Source: Bordetella ansorpii
GTDB taxonomy: Bacteria; Pseudomonadota; Gammaproteobacteria; Burkholderiales; Burkholderiaceae_B
Assembly: GCF_900078315.1 (NCBI RefSeq)
Contig: NZ_FKBS01000006.1
Coordinates: 1-64,000, forward strand
Direction of reading: 5' to 3'
DNA: 64,000 nucleotides
Positions 35,609-44,615 of the stretch are shown here, one piece after another (position 1 is the first letter of the stretch; each line of letters opens with the position of its first letter). A program made the position numbers and the translations under genes. The notes under the pieces are model-generated. The model was not told the DNA's origin and ran no database searches. It saw only the letters and a program-made list of their open reading frames with translations.

Positions 35609-36385
35609 GTGAAGATCATCGCTATCGTTTCCGCCAAGGGCGGGGTGGGCAAGAGCACCGTCGCAGCCAATCTGTGCGTCGCCTTGCGCCAAGCGGGCCG
35701 TTCGGTGCTGGCCATCGACCTGGATCCGCAGAACGCGTTGCGCTTTCACCTGGGCGGCGACCTGACCAACATTGGCGGCATCTCGCGTGCCAGCGTGGGC
35801 GGTACTTCGTGGCGCGATGCCTGCGTGCAGGGACAGTCCGGCATCTACATGATGCCGTTCGGCCTGGTCAACGAGGCCGACCGCCAGACGCTCGAGCGCC
35901 AACTGGTGGCGGATCCGCTGTGGCTCAAGCGCCACCTGGAAGCCCTGAACATCACCGAGGACAGCGTGGTGGTGATCGACACGCCGCCGGGCCCATCCGA
36001 ATATCTGCGCCAATCGCTGGGCATCGCCCATCTGGTCATGGCCGTGACGCTGGCCGACGCGGCATCGTATGCCACGATCCCCATGATCGAGGGCCTGATC
36101 CAAAGCTACTGCGCCAACCGTAGCGACTACCTGGGGCATGGCTACGTCATCAACCAGGCCGACGGTTCCCGCCAATTGTCGAAAGACGCGGTGCGCCTGA
36201 TCCGCGAGTCGCTGCGCGAGCGCGTGATCGGCGTGATCCATCAAGACCAGTCCGTCAGTGAAGCGCTGGCGTATGGCCGCACGGTCATCGAACACGACCC
36301 GCACAGCCTGGGCCGCGCCGACCTGCTTTCCTGCGCGGGCTGGGTGTTGCAGCAGCTGCGCAATGCCGGAGGCCAACCGGCATGA
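35609..36385 (+). CDS. bcsQ: Cellulose synthase-associated ATPase BcsQ
   Basis: A 258-residue MinD/ParA-type ATPase. It starts VKIIAIVSAKGGVGKSTVAA, with both Walker A' lysines (10 and 15); VLAIDLDPQN and VVVIDTPPGPSEYL supply the other nucleotide motifs. BcsQ fixes the polar or membrane position of the cellulose machine in enterobacteria. The start is GTG 35609-35611, two bases after the bcsP stop; longer frames upstream shadow bcsP. Its stop overlaps the bcsA ATG (ATGA). Confidence 0.92.
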   Translation: MKIIAIVSAKGGVGKSTVAANLCVALRQAGRSVLAIDLDPQNALRFHLGGDLTNIGGISRASVGGTSWRDACVQGQSGIYMMPFGLVNEADRQTLERQLVADPLWLKRHLEALNITEDSVVVIDTPPGPSEYLRQSLGIAHLVMAVTLADAASYATIPMIEGLIQSYCANRSDYLGHGYVINQADGSRQLSKDAVRLIRESLRERVIGVIHQDQSVSEALAYGRTVIEHDPHSLGRADLLSCAGWVLQQLRNAGGQPA

Positions 36386-38577
36386 CGAACCCGCCTCCTC
36401 CGCGCGCCAGCCGCCGCGACGGCGCACCGGCCTGGGACGAAACACTGCTGGCGTTGCCGCTGTGGTCCAAGGCCTGGGTGCGTGTGCTTGCGGGCCTGGT
36501 GGCCGGAGTGCTGTTCGTGCTGGCCGTCACGGTCGAATTCGGCCTGGCCGAGCAACTGATGTTCACCGGGATCTGCGTGGCGCTGGCGCTGGTGCTGAAC
36601 CGCATGGGTGGACGCCTGATCACGCTGGTGATGGTGACGCTGTCGATCATCGTGTCGCTGCGCTACATGTACTGGCGGGTCACCCAGACCTTGGGCTTCC
36701 TGGATCCGATCGACATGGCATTCGGGTACGGCCTGCTGCTGGCCGAGTTGTATGCCCTGACGGTGATGCTGCTGAGCTACTTCCAGAGTGCCTGGCCATT
36801 GCAGCGCAAGCCCATGCCGATGCCAGGCGACTGCGCCACGTGGCCCACCATCGACGTCTTCATTCCGACCTATAACGAACCGTTGAGCGTGGTTCGGCAG
36901 TCGGTGCTGGCCTCCATGGCGCTGGACTGGCCAGCCGACAAGCTGCGGGTCTACGTGCTGGATGACGGGCGTCGCGCCGAGTTCCGCGACTTCTGCGCCC
37001 AGGCAGGAGCAGGCTATCTCACCCGCGAGGACAATCGTCACGCCAAGGCGGGCAACATCAACGCCGCATTGGCCAAGACCGATGGCGAGTTCGTCGCGAT
37101 CTTCGACTGCGACCACATCCCGACGCGCTCGTTCCTGCAGATCTGCATGGGCTGGTTCGTGAAAGACCAGAAGCTGGCGATGCTGCAGACGCCGCACGTG
37201 TTCTTCTCGCCCGATCCTTTCGAGCGCAATCTCGAGACGTTCCGCAACGTGCCCAACGAGGGGGAACTGTTCTACGGCATCATCCAGGACGGCAACGACC
37301 TCTGGAACGCCACGTTCTTCTGCGGCTCTTGCGCAGTGATACGGCGCAGCCATCTGGCCGAGGTCGGCGGCGTGGCAACGGAAAGCGTCACCGAGGATGC
37401 GCTGACCGCGCTGAAGATGAATCGCGCGGGTTTCAACACCGCGTACCTCGCCATTCCCCAGGCGGCGGGCCTGGCCACGGAAAACCTGTCGCGCCACATC
37501 GGCCAGCGCACGCGTTGGGCGCGGGGCATGGCGCAGATCATCCGTATCAACAATCCCCTGTTGGGACGTGGGCTGAAGCTTGGGCAGCGGCTGTGCTACC
37601 TGAACGCCATGCTGCACTTCTTCTTCGGCCTGCCGCGCGTGGTGTTCCTGACCACTCCGCTGGCATTCCTGTTCTTCGGGGCGCACGTGTTCCAGGCATC
37701 GGCGCTGATGGTGGCCGCCTATGCTCTGCCCCACATCTTCCTGTCGAGCATCAGCGGCGCGCGCGTGCAGGGGCGTTTCCGCCATTCGTTCTGGAACGAG
37801 GTCTACGAGGCTGTGCTGGCCTGGTACATCATGCGTCCCGCCCTGCAGACGTTGGTCAGCCCCAACCGGGCCATTTTCAACGTGACCGCCAAAGGAGGCG
37901 TGATCAGCAAGTCGTACTTCGACTGGGAGCTGGCGCGTCCCTACGTCGTGCTGCTGGGGCTGAACCTGCTGGGGTTGGTGATCGGCGTGGTCAGCATGAT
38001 TGCCGCGTCGGATCTGGACACCGTCCTGACCATCCTGATCAACGTGGTCTGGACGTTCTACAACATTGTCATCACCAGTGCTGCCGTTGCCGTTGCCGGT
38101 GAAGTGCGCCAGTTGCGCAGCACGCACCGCGTGACGGTGGATCTGCCCGCGGCGGTGGGGCTGCCCGACGGCCGCAGCATTACCTGCCGCATCAGCGACT
38201 TCTCGCAAGGGGGCGTCGGCGTGGTGCTGCCCAAGGGGGCGCAGGTGCCGCAGGGATCGACGGTGCACATCTCGATATTCCGTGGTGATTTCGAAGGCGT
38301 GTTTCCCGCGACCGTGTCGTTCAGCCGCGACAATCGCCTGGGCCTGAGCTTCCAGAACCTGAACATGGATCAGGAAAGCGAGTTGGCGCAGGTCACGTTC
38401 GCGCGGGCGGACACCTGGGCGTCGATGTGGGGGCAAAGCAAACCCGCGTCGCCGCTGGTCGCCATGCGTCATATTTCTTCCATCGGCCTGCGCGGTTTCA
38501 CGCTGCTGTTGCGCTACATGCGCGATCGCAGCATGGTTCGCTTGCGCCGTACGGTTCCGGCATCTCCCAAGAATTGA
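36382..38577 (+). CDS. bcsA: Cellulose synthase catalytic subunit BcsA
   Basis: A 731-residue inner-membrane GT2 enzyme that polymerises UDP-glucose into beta-1,4-glucan and moves it across the membrane. Catalytic motifs are DDG (194-196), DCD (242-244), TED (337-339) and QRTRW (375-379), with transmembrane helices on both sides. The C-terminal PilZ domain has RSTHR (579-583) and DFSQGG (606-611), the residues that bind c-di-GMP, so allosteric control is expected. Length and motif order are normal. Confidence 0.97.
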   Translation: MTNPPPPRASRRDGAPAWDETLLALPLWSKAWVRVLAGLVAGVLFVLAVTVEFGLAEQLMFTGICVALALVLNRMGGRLITLVMVTLSIIVSLRYMYWRVTQTLGFLDPIDMAFGYGLLLAELYALTVMLLSYFQSAWPLQRKPMPMPGDCATWPTIDVFIPTYNEPLSVVRQSVLASMALDWPADKLRVYVLDDGRRAEFRDFCAQAGAGYLTREDNRHAKAGNINAALAKTDGEFVAIFDCDHIPTRSFLQICMGWFVKDQKLAMLQTPHVFFSPDPFERNLETFRNVPNEGELFYGIIQDGNDLWNATFFCGSCAVIRRSHLAEVGGVATESVTEDALTALKMNRAGFNTAYLAIPQAAGLATENLSRHIGQRTRWARGMAQIIRINNPLLGRGLKLGQRLCYLNAMLHFFFGLPRVVFLTTPLAFLFFGAHVFQASALMVAAYALPHIFLSSISGARVQGRFRHSFWNEVYEAVLAWYIMRPALQTLVSPNRAIFNVTAKGGVISKSYFDWELARPYVVLLGLNLLGLVIGVVSMIAASDLDTVLTILINVVWTFYNIVITSAAVAVAGEVRQLRSTHRVTVDLPAAVGLPDGRSITCRISDFSQGGVGVVLPKGAQVPQGSTVHISIFRGDFEGVFPATVSFSRDNRLGLSFQNLNMDQESELAQVTFARADTWASMWGQSKPASPLVAMRHISSIGLRGFTLLLRYMRDRSMVRLRRTVPASPKN

Positions 38578-38591
38578 ACAACGAGAGCGTG

Positions 38592-40997
38592 ATGACCTTC
38601 AGGCCCGATCCGAGCATGACCGTGCCCGCGCGACCGCGCATGCCGACCCTGTTGGTTGGCGCGTTGCTGTGGGCGGCGAGTTCTGCTTCGGCGTTCGCCG
38701 CGCAGGCCGATGTGCCCCTGCCCACGGAACCGGCCCCCGCCGTCGATCCGCTGCCCATCGTGGACCCGGTGCCCACGGCTGCCCGGACGCCCGCCACGGC
38801 GCCCATGCCCGTCACGCCGGCGGCTCCCGCTGCCTCGGCGCCGACGGCGCCTGCCCAGGCCGCTGCCCTGCCCGACGGTTCCCGCACGTACCGCATCCCA
38901 CTGTCGCAACTGGGCGCCCGTGACGGCCTGCCCCTGCGCGGGATCGATGGTTCCAACGGCGTGGATTTCGGCGCAAGGCTGGACGAGCGCATCGTGGACA
39001 TGCGCCTGGATCTGGATTACACCTACTCGCCGGCGTTGTTGCCCGACCTGTCGCACATCAAGGTGCAATTGAACGGCGACGTGGCCGACAGCGTGGCGCT
39101 GCCCAAGGAAGAGAGCGGCAAGCCGCAACAGCGCGTCATCCCGTTGCCGGTGCCGGCCCTGCGCGAATTCAACCGCCTGAACCTGCAGTTGATCGGCCAT
39201 TACACGCTGAGCTGCGAAGATCCCGTGCATTCCAGCCTGTGGGCCAACATCAATCCCGACAGCGCGCTGGAGTTGACCGTGGTGCCCACGGATCTGCCGA
39301 ACGACCTGGCATTGCTGCCGGCGCCTTTCTTCGACAAGCACGACGGCCGTCCGTTGGTGTTGCCCATCATGCTGCCGGGCGCGCCCGATGCGGGCCGGCT
39401 GGAAGCCGCGGGCATCGTCTCGTCGTGGATGGGGGCGCTGGCCAGCTATCGCGGCGCCAGCTTCCCCGTCAGCCTGGACACGCTGCCCACGCAGGGCCAC
39501 GCCGTGGTGCTCGCCCGCCCGGGCGACACCCTGCCCGGCCTGCAGATGCCGTCGGTGTCGGGCCCGACGCTGGCCATGGTGCCCAATCCCAACGATGCAT
39601 ACGGCAAGCTGTTGCTGGTGATGGGGCGCAACGATGGCGAGATCAAGCAGGCGGCCATCGCGCTGGCGCTGGGCTACCAGACCCTGTCCGGCCCTTCCAC
39701 CCAGATCACCAGGCTGGATGCGCCTGAGCCCCGCCAGCCCTACGACGCCCCCAACTGGCTGCCTCACGACCGTCCCGTGCAGTTCGGCGAGCTGATGCCC
39801 GTCAGCCGCATGAACGTCTATGGCCATCGCCCCGCGCCCATCGACCTGAACCTGCGATTGCCGCCGGGCCTGTTCGGTTGGCGCAGCGACGGCGTGCCGA
39901 TGGAGTTGCACTATCGCTATTCGCCGCGTCCGGCGCGCCAGTCCGTGCTGGAAGTGACCGCGGGCAATCAGCTGGTGCAGACCCTGTCGCTGCATCCCGA
40001 TGTCCGCTCGGATCTCTTCAGCCGCGTCTCGGGCATGCCGCCGTCGGAGGCGCGCGCCACCGTGATGGTGCCGCCCTACATGCTGCCGCCGATGGCGGGC
40101 CTGCAGTTCCGCTACACCTACGAATACGCCAAGCTGGGCGAATGCCAGAACAGCATCGTCGACAACGTCATGAGCGCCATCGATCCGGCCTCGACGATCG
40201 ACATCTCGCGGTTGCCGCGATATGCCGCGATGCCCGACCTGGGCGCCTTCAGCGATGCGGGTTTTCCGTTCACGCGCATGGCGGACCTGTCCGAAACCGC
40301 TGTCGTGCTGCCCGACCAGGCGGGCGCCAATGATTATTCCGCCTACCTCATGCTGATGGGCGCGATGGGCGAATCCACCGGCTATCCCGCGGTGGGCGTG
40401 ACGGTGGGCCGCGCCGCGCAAGCCGACCAGCTGAGCAACAAGGATCTGCTGGTGCTGTCGTCCGGCGGCAACCAGCCGCTGCTCAAGCGCTGGAGCGGCT
40501 ATCTGCCCGGCGGTTCCGAGGGAGGGGGCAACCGCTTCGGCATTTCCGATTGGCTGTCGCGCACGCTCGACTGGCGTGGCTCGGACCCGCGTACGCGCGG
40601 CGCGCCCGCCAGCGGCAAGGTCGTCGCCACCGGTAGCGGCCCCTCCGGCATGCTGGAGGGTATCGAGTCGCCGCTGTCGTCCGGACGCAGCGTGGTGGTC
40701 GTGTCGGGCACGAATGCCGACGGCCTGGCGGCCGCGGTGCGCGCCGTGCTGGTCAACCGCAACAACGACCAGAAGATCCAGGGCGATCTCGCCGTCGTGA
40801 ACGGCACCGAGGTCGCGACGCTGTCCAACGAACAGAGCTATTACATCGGTACGTTGCCGCCCTGGCTGGCTGTGCAGTGGTTCTTCGCCAACCACCCCTT
40901 GCTGCTGGTGCTGGCGCTGGTATTCAGCGCCGTGGTGCTGGCCGTGCTGGTCTATCTGTCCCTGCGCGCTCGTGCGCAACGCCGCCTCGGATCCTGA
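38592..40997 (+). CDS. bcsB: Cellulose synthase periplasmic subunit BcsB, first copy
   Basis: An 801-residue protein: signal peptide near residues 15-35 (LLVGALLWAASSASAFA), a Pro/Ala-rich linker of about 60 residues, then the BcsB body starting SRTYRIPLSQLGARDGLPLRG. It contains carbohydrate-binding and flavodoxin-like repeats and a C-terminal membrane anchor (HPLLLVLALVFSAVVLAVLV). It completes the channel with BcsA and guides glucan into the periplasm. The start is ATG 38592, 14 bp after bcsA. It closely resembles the next gene; see findings. Confidence 0.94.
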   Translation: MTFRPDPSMTVPARPRMPTLLVGALLWAASSASAFAAQADVPLPTEPAPAVDPLPIVDPVPTAARTPATAPMPVTPAAPAASAPTAPAQAAALPDGSRTYRIPLSQLGARDGLPLRGIDGSNGVDFGARLDERIVDMRLDLDYTYSPALLPDLSHIKVQLNGDVADSVALPKEESGKPQQRVIPLPVPALREFNRLNLQLIGHYTLSCEDPVHSSLWANINPDSALELTVVPTDLPNDLALLPAPFFDKHDGRPLVLPIMLPGAPDAGRLEAAGIVSSWMGALASYRGASFPVSLDTLPTQGHAVVLARPGDTLPGLQMPSVSGPTLAMVPNPNDAYGKLLLVMGRNDGEIKQAAIALALGYQTLSGPSTQITRLDAPEPRQPYDAPNWLPHDRPVQFGELMPVSRMNVYGHRPAPIDLNLRLPPGLFGWRSDGVPMELHYRYSPRPARQSVLEVTAGNQLVQTLSLHPDVRSDLFSRVSGMPPSEARATVMVPPYMLPPMAGLQFRYTYEYAKLGECQNSIVDNVMSAIDPASTIDISRLPRYAAMPDLGAFSDAGFPFTRMADLSETAVVLPDQAGANDYSAYLMLMGAMGESTGYPAVGVTVGRAAQADQLSNKDLLVLSSGGNQPLLKRWSGYLPGGSEGGGNRFGISDWLSRTLDWRGSDPRTRGAPASGKVVATGSGPSGMLEGIESPLSSGRSVVVVSGTNADGLAAAVRAVLVNRNNDQKIQGDLAVVNGTEVATLSNEQSYYIGTLPPWLAVQWFFANHPLLLVLALVFSAVVLAVLVYLSLRARAQRRLGS

Positions 40998-40999
40998 AC

Positions 41000-43387
41000 A
41001 TGCCTTCCGTAAAACGCCAAGAAAAGGCCAACGCCATGCGCAAGCCCGATAACCGTGCACCGCGTGCCTTCGCGCTGCGCCCCGCGTTTGTGAAGGGGGC
41101 CCTGCTGATGAGCTGCGTGCTGGGCACGCAAGCCGCCGCCCAGTCCCAGATGGCCCCGTTCCAAGGGTTGCCGGCCGAGGCGCCGCCGTCCTTTACCAAC
41201 GCCGCGCCCCGCACCAACGCCCAGGCGCCGGTGGCGCCGCCCTTCGTGCCCTCGGTGTCCTACACGCTCGAGCAACTGGGCGCGCAGTATCCCGTGAACC
41301 TGCGCGGAGTGGATGGCAGCAATACCTTCCAGTTCGGCGTGCGCAACGACCAGGTCGTCACCGCCGCGCGGTTGGACATGCGCTACACCTATTCGCCTTC
41401 GTTGCTGCCGGACATCTCGCACATCAATGTGCTGGTCAACGACGAAGTCGCGGCGACGATTCCCGTGCCGAAGGAACAGGGCGGCATCAACCAGCGGCGA
41501 ACGATCGACATCCCGCCCTACCTGGTCACTGCCGACAGCGCGCTGCGCCTGCAGCTGATCGGCCACTACACCATGGACTGCGAGGATCCGCTGCACTCCA
41601 GCCTGTGGACCAACATCAGCAACCAGAGCCAACTCGAGCTGATGACGTCGGCCGTGCAATTGCCCGACGACCTGGCCAATCTGCCCGAGCCGTTCTTCGA
41701 TCGCCGCGATCGCCGCCAACTGCAACTGCCGTTCGTGTTCGCCGCGCAGCCCGACGCCGCGGCGCTGGAAGCGGCGGGCGCGGTGTCGTCGTGGTTCGGT
41801 GCGCTGGCCAGCTATCGCGGCGCTCGATTCAGTGCATCGGTGGGCCAGCTTCCCGCGCGCGGCAACGCGGTCATGCTGGCCGTGGGCAACAAGATTCCGG
41901 GCGTGACGGTCGACCCGCTGCAAGGCCCCACGCTGGCCATCACGTCCAATCCCAACGATCCCAACGGCAAGGTGCTGCTGGTGATGGGCCGCGACGCGAA
42001 GGAACTGAAGCAGGCCGCGGCGGCGCTGGTCACCGGCAGCCAGACGTTGTCGGGCCCCGCCATCACCATCACGCAGTTCGCGGGACTGCAGCCGCGCAAG
42101 CCCTACGACGCGCCCAGGTGGCTGCGCTCCGATCGTGCGGTGTCGTTCGGTGAGCTGATGGACGCCAGCCGGATGAGCGTGTCGGGCTACAGCCCCGAGA
42201 CGATCCGCATGGACGTGCGTGTGGCGCCGGACCTGTTCGGCTGGCACGAGAAAAAGGTGCCGATCGACCTGCGCTATCGCTATACGCCGCAGCCGACCTC
42301 CGTGAACTCGTCGCTGCTGTTCAGCGTCGACGACCAGTTCATCAAGTCGATTCCATTGTTCGCACTGGAGCGCATCTCGGATGGCGAGACATTGCGCGCG
42401 CAGGTGCTGCCCGATGAAAGCCTGCCGATGCGGGCACAGCTGGACGTGCCGCTGGAATCGTTGAAGTCGCGGTCGCAGCTGCAATTCCGCTACATGTACG
42501 ACTACATCAAGCAGGGCGAGTGCCGCGACATCATCATCGACAACGTGCGCGGCGCCATCGATCCGGAATCCACCATCGACGTCAGCGGTTATCCGCACTT
42601 CATCGCCATGCCTGACCTGGCCGCCTTCACGCAGGCCGGTTTCCCGTTCACACGCATGGCCGATCTGTCCGACACCCTGGTCGTGCTCGGCGCCAATGCC
42701 GCCAACCCGGAATACAGCGCCTATCTGACGGTGATGGGCCGTATGGGCGAGTCCACCGGCTATCCCGCCACGGGCGTCTCGGTGTCGCGCGCGCAGCAGG
42801 CGTCCTCCGCCCCCGCGGGCAAGGACTTGCTGGTGATCGCGTCGGGCGCCGATCAGTCGTGGCTGAAGGAGTGGGCGTCCTCCGTGCCTGCTTATTCGGG
42901 CTCCGCGAACTTTGGCGTGTCCGATCTGGTGTATCGCGTACTGGGCTGGTTCCATGCCGACCCGCGCCTGGACAACGAGCCGCGCCGTACGGCGCTGGCC
43001 TATACCGGCACCGGCGTCAGCGCGGTGGTGGCGGGCTTCGAGTCGCCGCGCGAAGCCCAGCGCAGCGTGGTGCTGATCGCCAGCAACCGGCCCGAGGGCC
43101 TGCAGGACGCCACGTCGGCGCTGCTGGGAGGCGAGGACTACAAGAATCCCATCCAGGGCAGCCTGGTCGTCATCCGCGGCAAACAGATCGACTCGCTGGT
43201 CGGCGAACAGCAGTATTACGTGGGCAGCCTGAGCCTGGTCAAGCGCATCGATTGGGCGCTGTCGGCCATCCATCCCGCCCTGTCGCTGGCGGGCGTGGCG
43301 ACCATGCTGGTGCTGCTGATCGCCGCGCTGGCGTTGCTGATCGGTCTGTTGTCCCGCCGCAAGTCCAGACCGTCGCCGAAGGCCTGA
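41000..43387 (+). CDS. bcsB: BcsB paralogue, second copy
   Basis: A 795-residue BcsB-family protein with a signal peptide ending ALLMSCVLGTQAAAQ. The body parallels the first copy throughout: SYTLEQLGAQYPVNLRGVDG, LLPDISHINVLVNDEVAAT, LIGHYTMDCEDPLHSSLW and a C-terminal helix (LAGVATMLVLLIAALALLIG). It lacks the long Pro/Ala linker. The start ATG 41000 is two bases after the previous stop; ATG 41036 with AAGG upstream is an equally good alternative (783 residues). It may form heteromeric BcsB rings or serve a second polymer channel. Confidence 0.92.
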   Translation: MPSVKRQEKANAMRKPDNRAPRAFALRPAFVKGALLMSCVLGTQAAAQSQMAPFQGLPAEAPPSFTNAAPRTNAQAPVAPPFVPSVSYTLEQLGAQYPVNLRGVDGSNTFQFGVRNDQVVTAARLDMRYTYSPSLLPDISHINVLVNDEVAATIPVPKEQGGINQRRTIDIPPYLVTADSALRLQLIGHYTMDCEDPLHSSLWTNISNQSQLELMTSAVQLPDDLANLPEPFFDRRDRRQLQLPFVFAAQPDAAALEAAGAVSSWFGALASYRGARFSASVGQLPARGNAVMLAVGNKIPGVTVDPLQGPTLAITSNPNDPNGKVLLVMGRDAKELKQAAAALVTGSQTLSGPAITITQFAGLQPRKPYDAPRWLRSDRAVSFGELMDASRMSVSGYSPETIRMDVRVAPDLFGWHEKKVPIDLRYRYTPQPTSVNSSLLFSVDDQFIKSIPLFALERISDGETLRAQVLPDESLPMRAQLDVPLESLKSRSQLQFRYMYDYIKQGECRDIIIDNVRGAIDPESTIDVSGYPHFIAMPDLAAFTQAGFPFTRMADLSDTLVVLGANAANPEYSAYLTVMGRMGESTGYPATGVSVSRAQQASSAPAGKDLLVIASGADQSWLKEWASSVPAYSGSANFGVSDLVYRVLGWFHADPRLDNEPRRTALAYTGTGVSAVVAGFESPREAQRSVVLIASNRPEGLQDATSALLGGEDYKNPIQGSLVVIRGKQIDSLVGEQQYYVGSLSLVKRIDWALSAIHPALSLAGVATMLVLLIAALALLIGLLSRRKSRPSPKA

Positions 43388-43391
43388 TGCC

Positions 43392-44615
43392 ATGATGCCC
43401 GCCGCCCGTCCACGCGCACGACCGCTCCGCGCCCTGCTCCGCATGGCCGCCGGTCTGCTGCTGGCCGTGACGGCCCCGGCCGCTGCGTTGGCCTCGTCTA
43501 CCTGCGAGATGCCGGCGTGGCCGAAGTGGGACGGTTTCAAGCAGCACTACGTGCAGAAGGATGGCCGTGTGCTTGACGCCAGCACGCCGAAGCAGCACAG
43601 CTCGTCGGAAGGGCAGTCGTACGGCATGTTCTTCGCGCTGGTGGCGGGCGATCGCGAAACCTTCGATCGCCTGTGGCGCTGGAGCGTGGACAATCTGGCG
43701 GCCGGCGACATGACCCAGCGCCTGCCAGCCTGGTACTGGGGCCTGCGCGATGATGGCTCATGGGGCGTGCTCGACACCAATTCCGCATCGGATGCCGATC
43801 TGTGGTTCGCGTATGCGTTGCTGGAAGCCGCGCGCGTCTGGAACCACCCCGAGTACGCGCGCCAGGCGCGCGCGCTGATGGCGCTGATCGAGGAACGCGA
43901 GGTCGCTGAGTTCCAGGGGTTCGGCACCATGCTGCTGCCTGGCGCCGAGGGCTTCGTCCAGCCCCGGCAGTGGCGCGCCAACCCCAGCTATCTGCCAGTC
44001 TCGTTGCTGCGTCGCCTGCAGGCCGAGTCGCCCGAGGGCTCATGGGGCCGCATCGCCGACAACACGCTGCGCCTGGTGCAGCAGAGCAGCCCGCTGGGTT
44101 ATGTGGCCGACTGGGTTGCCTACGACGTGGCCGAAGATGGCAAGGGCAAGTTCGGACCGGATCCCGCCAAGGGGTCGGTCGGCAGCTACGACGCCATTCG
44201 CACCTATATGTGGGCCGGCATGATTGCCTCCGACGATCCGCTGGCCAAGCCCATGCTGCAGGCACTCAGGGGCCTGGCCCAGGCCACCGGGAAGACGGGT
44301 GTGCCGCCCGAGAAGGTCGATGTGTATACCGGAGAGGTATCCGGTGCGGGGCCGTTCGGATTCTCGGCCGCGTTGTTGCCATATCTGAGGGCATCGGGCC
44401 AGGAAGCACTGCTGCGCAGCCAGACCGAGCGCGCGCTGAGCAACTGGGACGCCAGCCTGACGCCGGAACGCGTGGAGCAGCAACAACCCCCGTATTACGA
44501 TTACGTCCTCAGCATGTTCAGCACAGCCTGGATGGACGGGCGCTACCGTTTCCTCGGCACGGGGCATATCCAATTACAGTGGGAAAAACCATGTCCGCAC
44601 GTCGTTACACGGTAG
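43392..44615 (+). CDS. bcsZ: Periplasmic endo-beta-1,4-glucanase BcsZ (GH8)
   Basis: A 407-residue secreted cellulase: signal peptide to about residue 35 (LLLAVTAPAAALA-SS), then a GH8 (alpha/alpha)6 barrel. The general acid is E73 in HSSSEGQSYGM and the base D267 in GSYDAIRTYMW; DTNSASDADLW is a further family motif. BcsZ cuts glucan in the periplasm and improves assembly of the fibre. The length is somewhat above E. coli BcsZ (368). The end overlaps bcsC by 25 bp. Confidence 0.95.
   Translation: MMPAARPRARPLRALLRMAAGLLLAVTAPAAALASSTCEMPAWPKWDGFKQHYVQKDGRVLDASTPKQHSSSEGQSYGMFFALVAGDRETFDRLWRWSVDNLAAGDMTQRLPAWYWGLRDDGSWGVLDTNSASDADLWFAYALLEAARVWNHPEYARQARALMALIEEREVAEFQGFGTMLLPGAEGFVQPRQWRANPSYLPVSLLRRLQAESPEGSWGRIADNTLRLVQQSSPLGYVADWVAYDVAEDGKGKFGPDPAKGSVGSYDAIRTYMWAGMIASDDPLAKPMLQALRGLAQATGKTGVPPEKVDVYTGEVSGAGPFGFSAALLPYLRASGQEALLRSQTERALSNWDASLTPERVEQQQPPYYDYVLSMFSTAWMDGRYRFLGTGHIQLQWEKPCPHVVTR

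Noticed and set aside
38514-43540. Two long minus-strand frames opposite the bcsB genes
   Set aside because: Same GC-driven shadow pattern; no start signals or domains.
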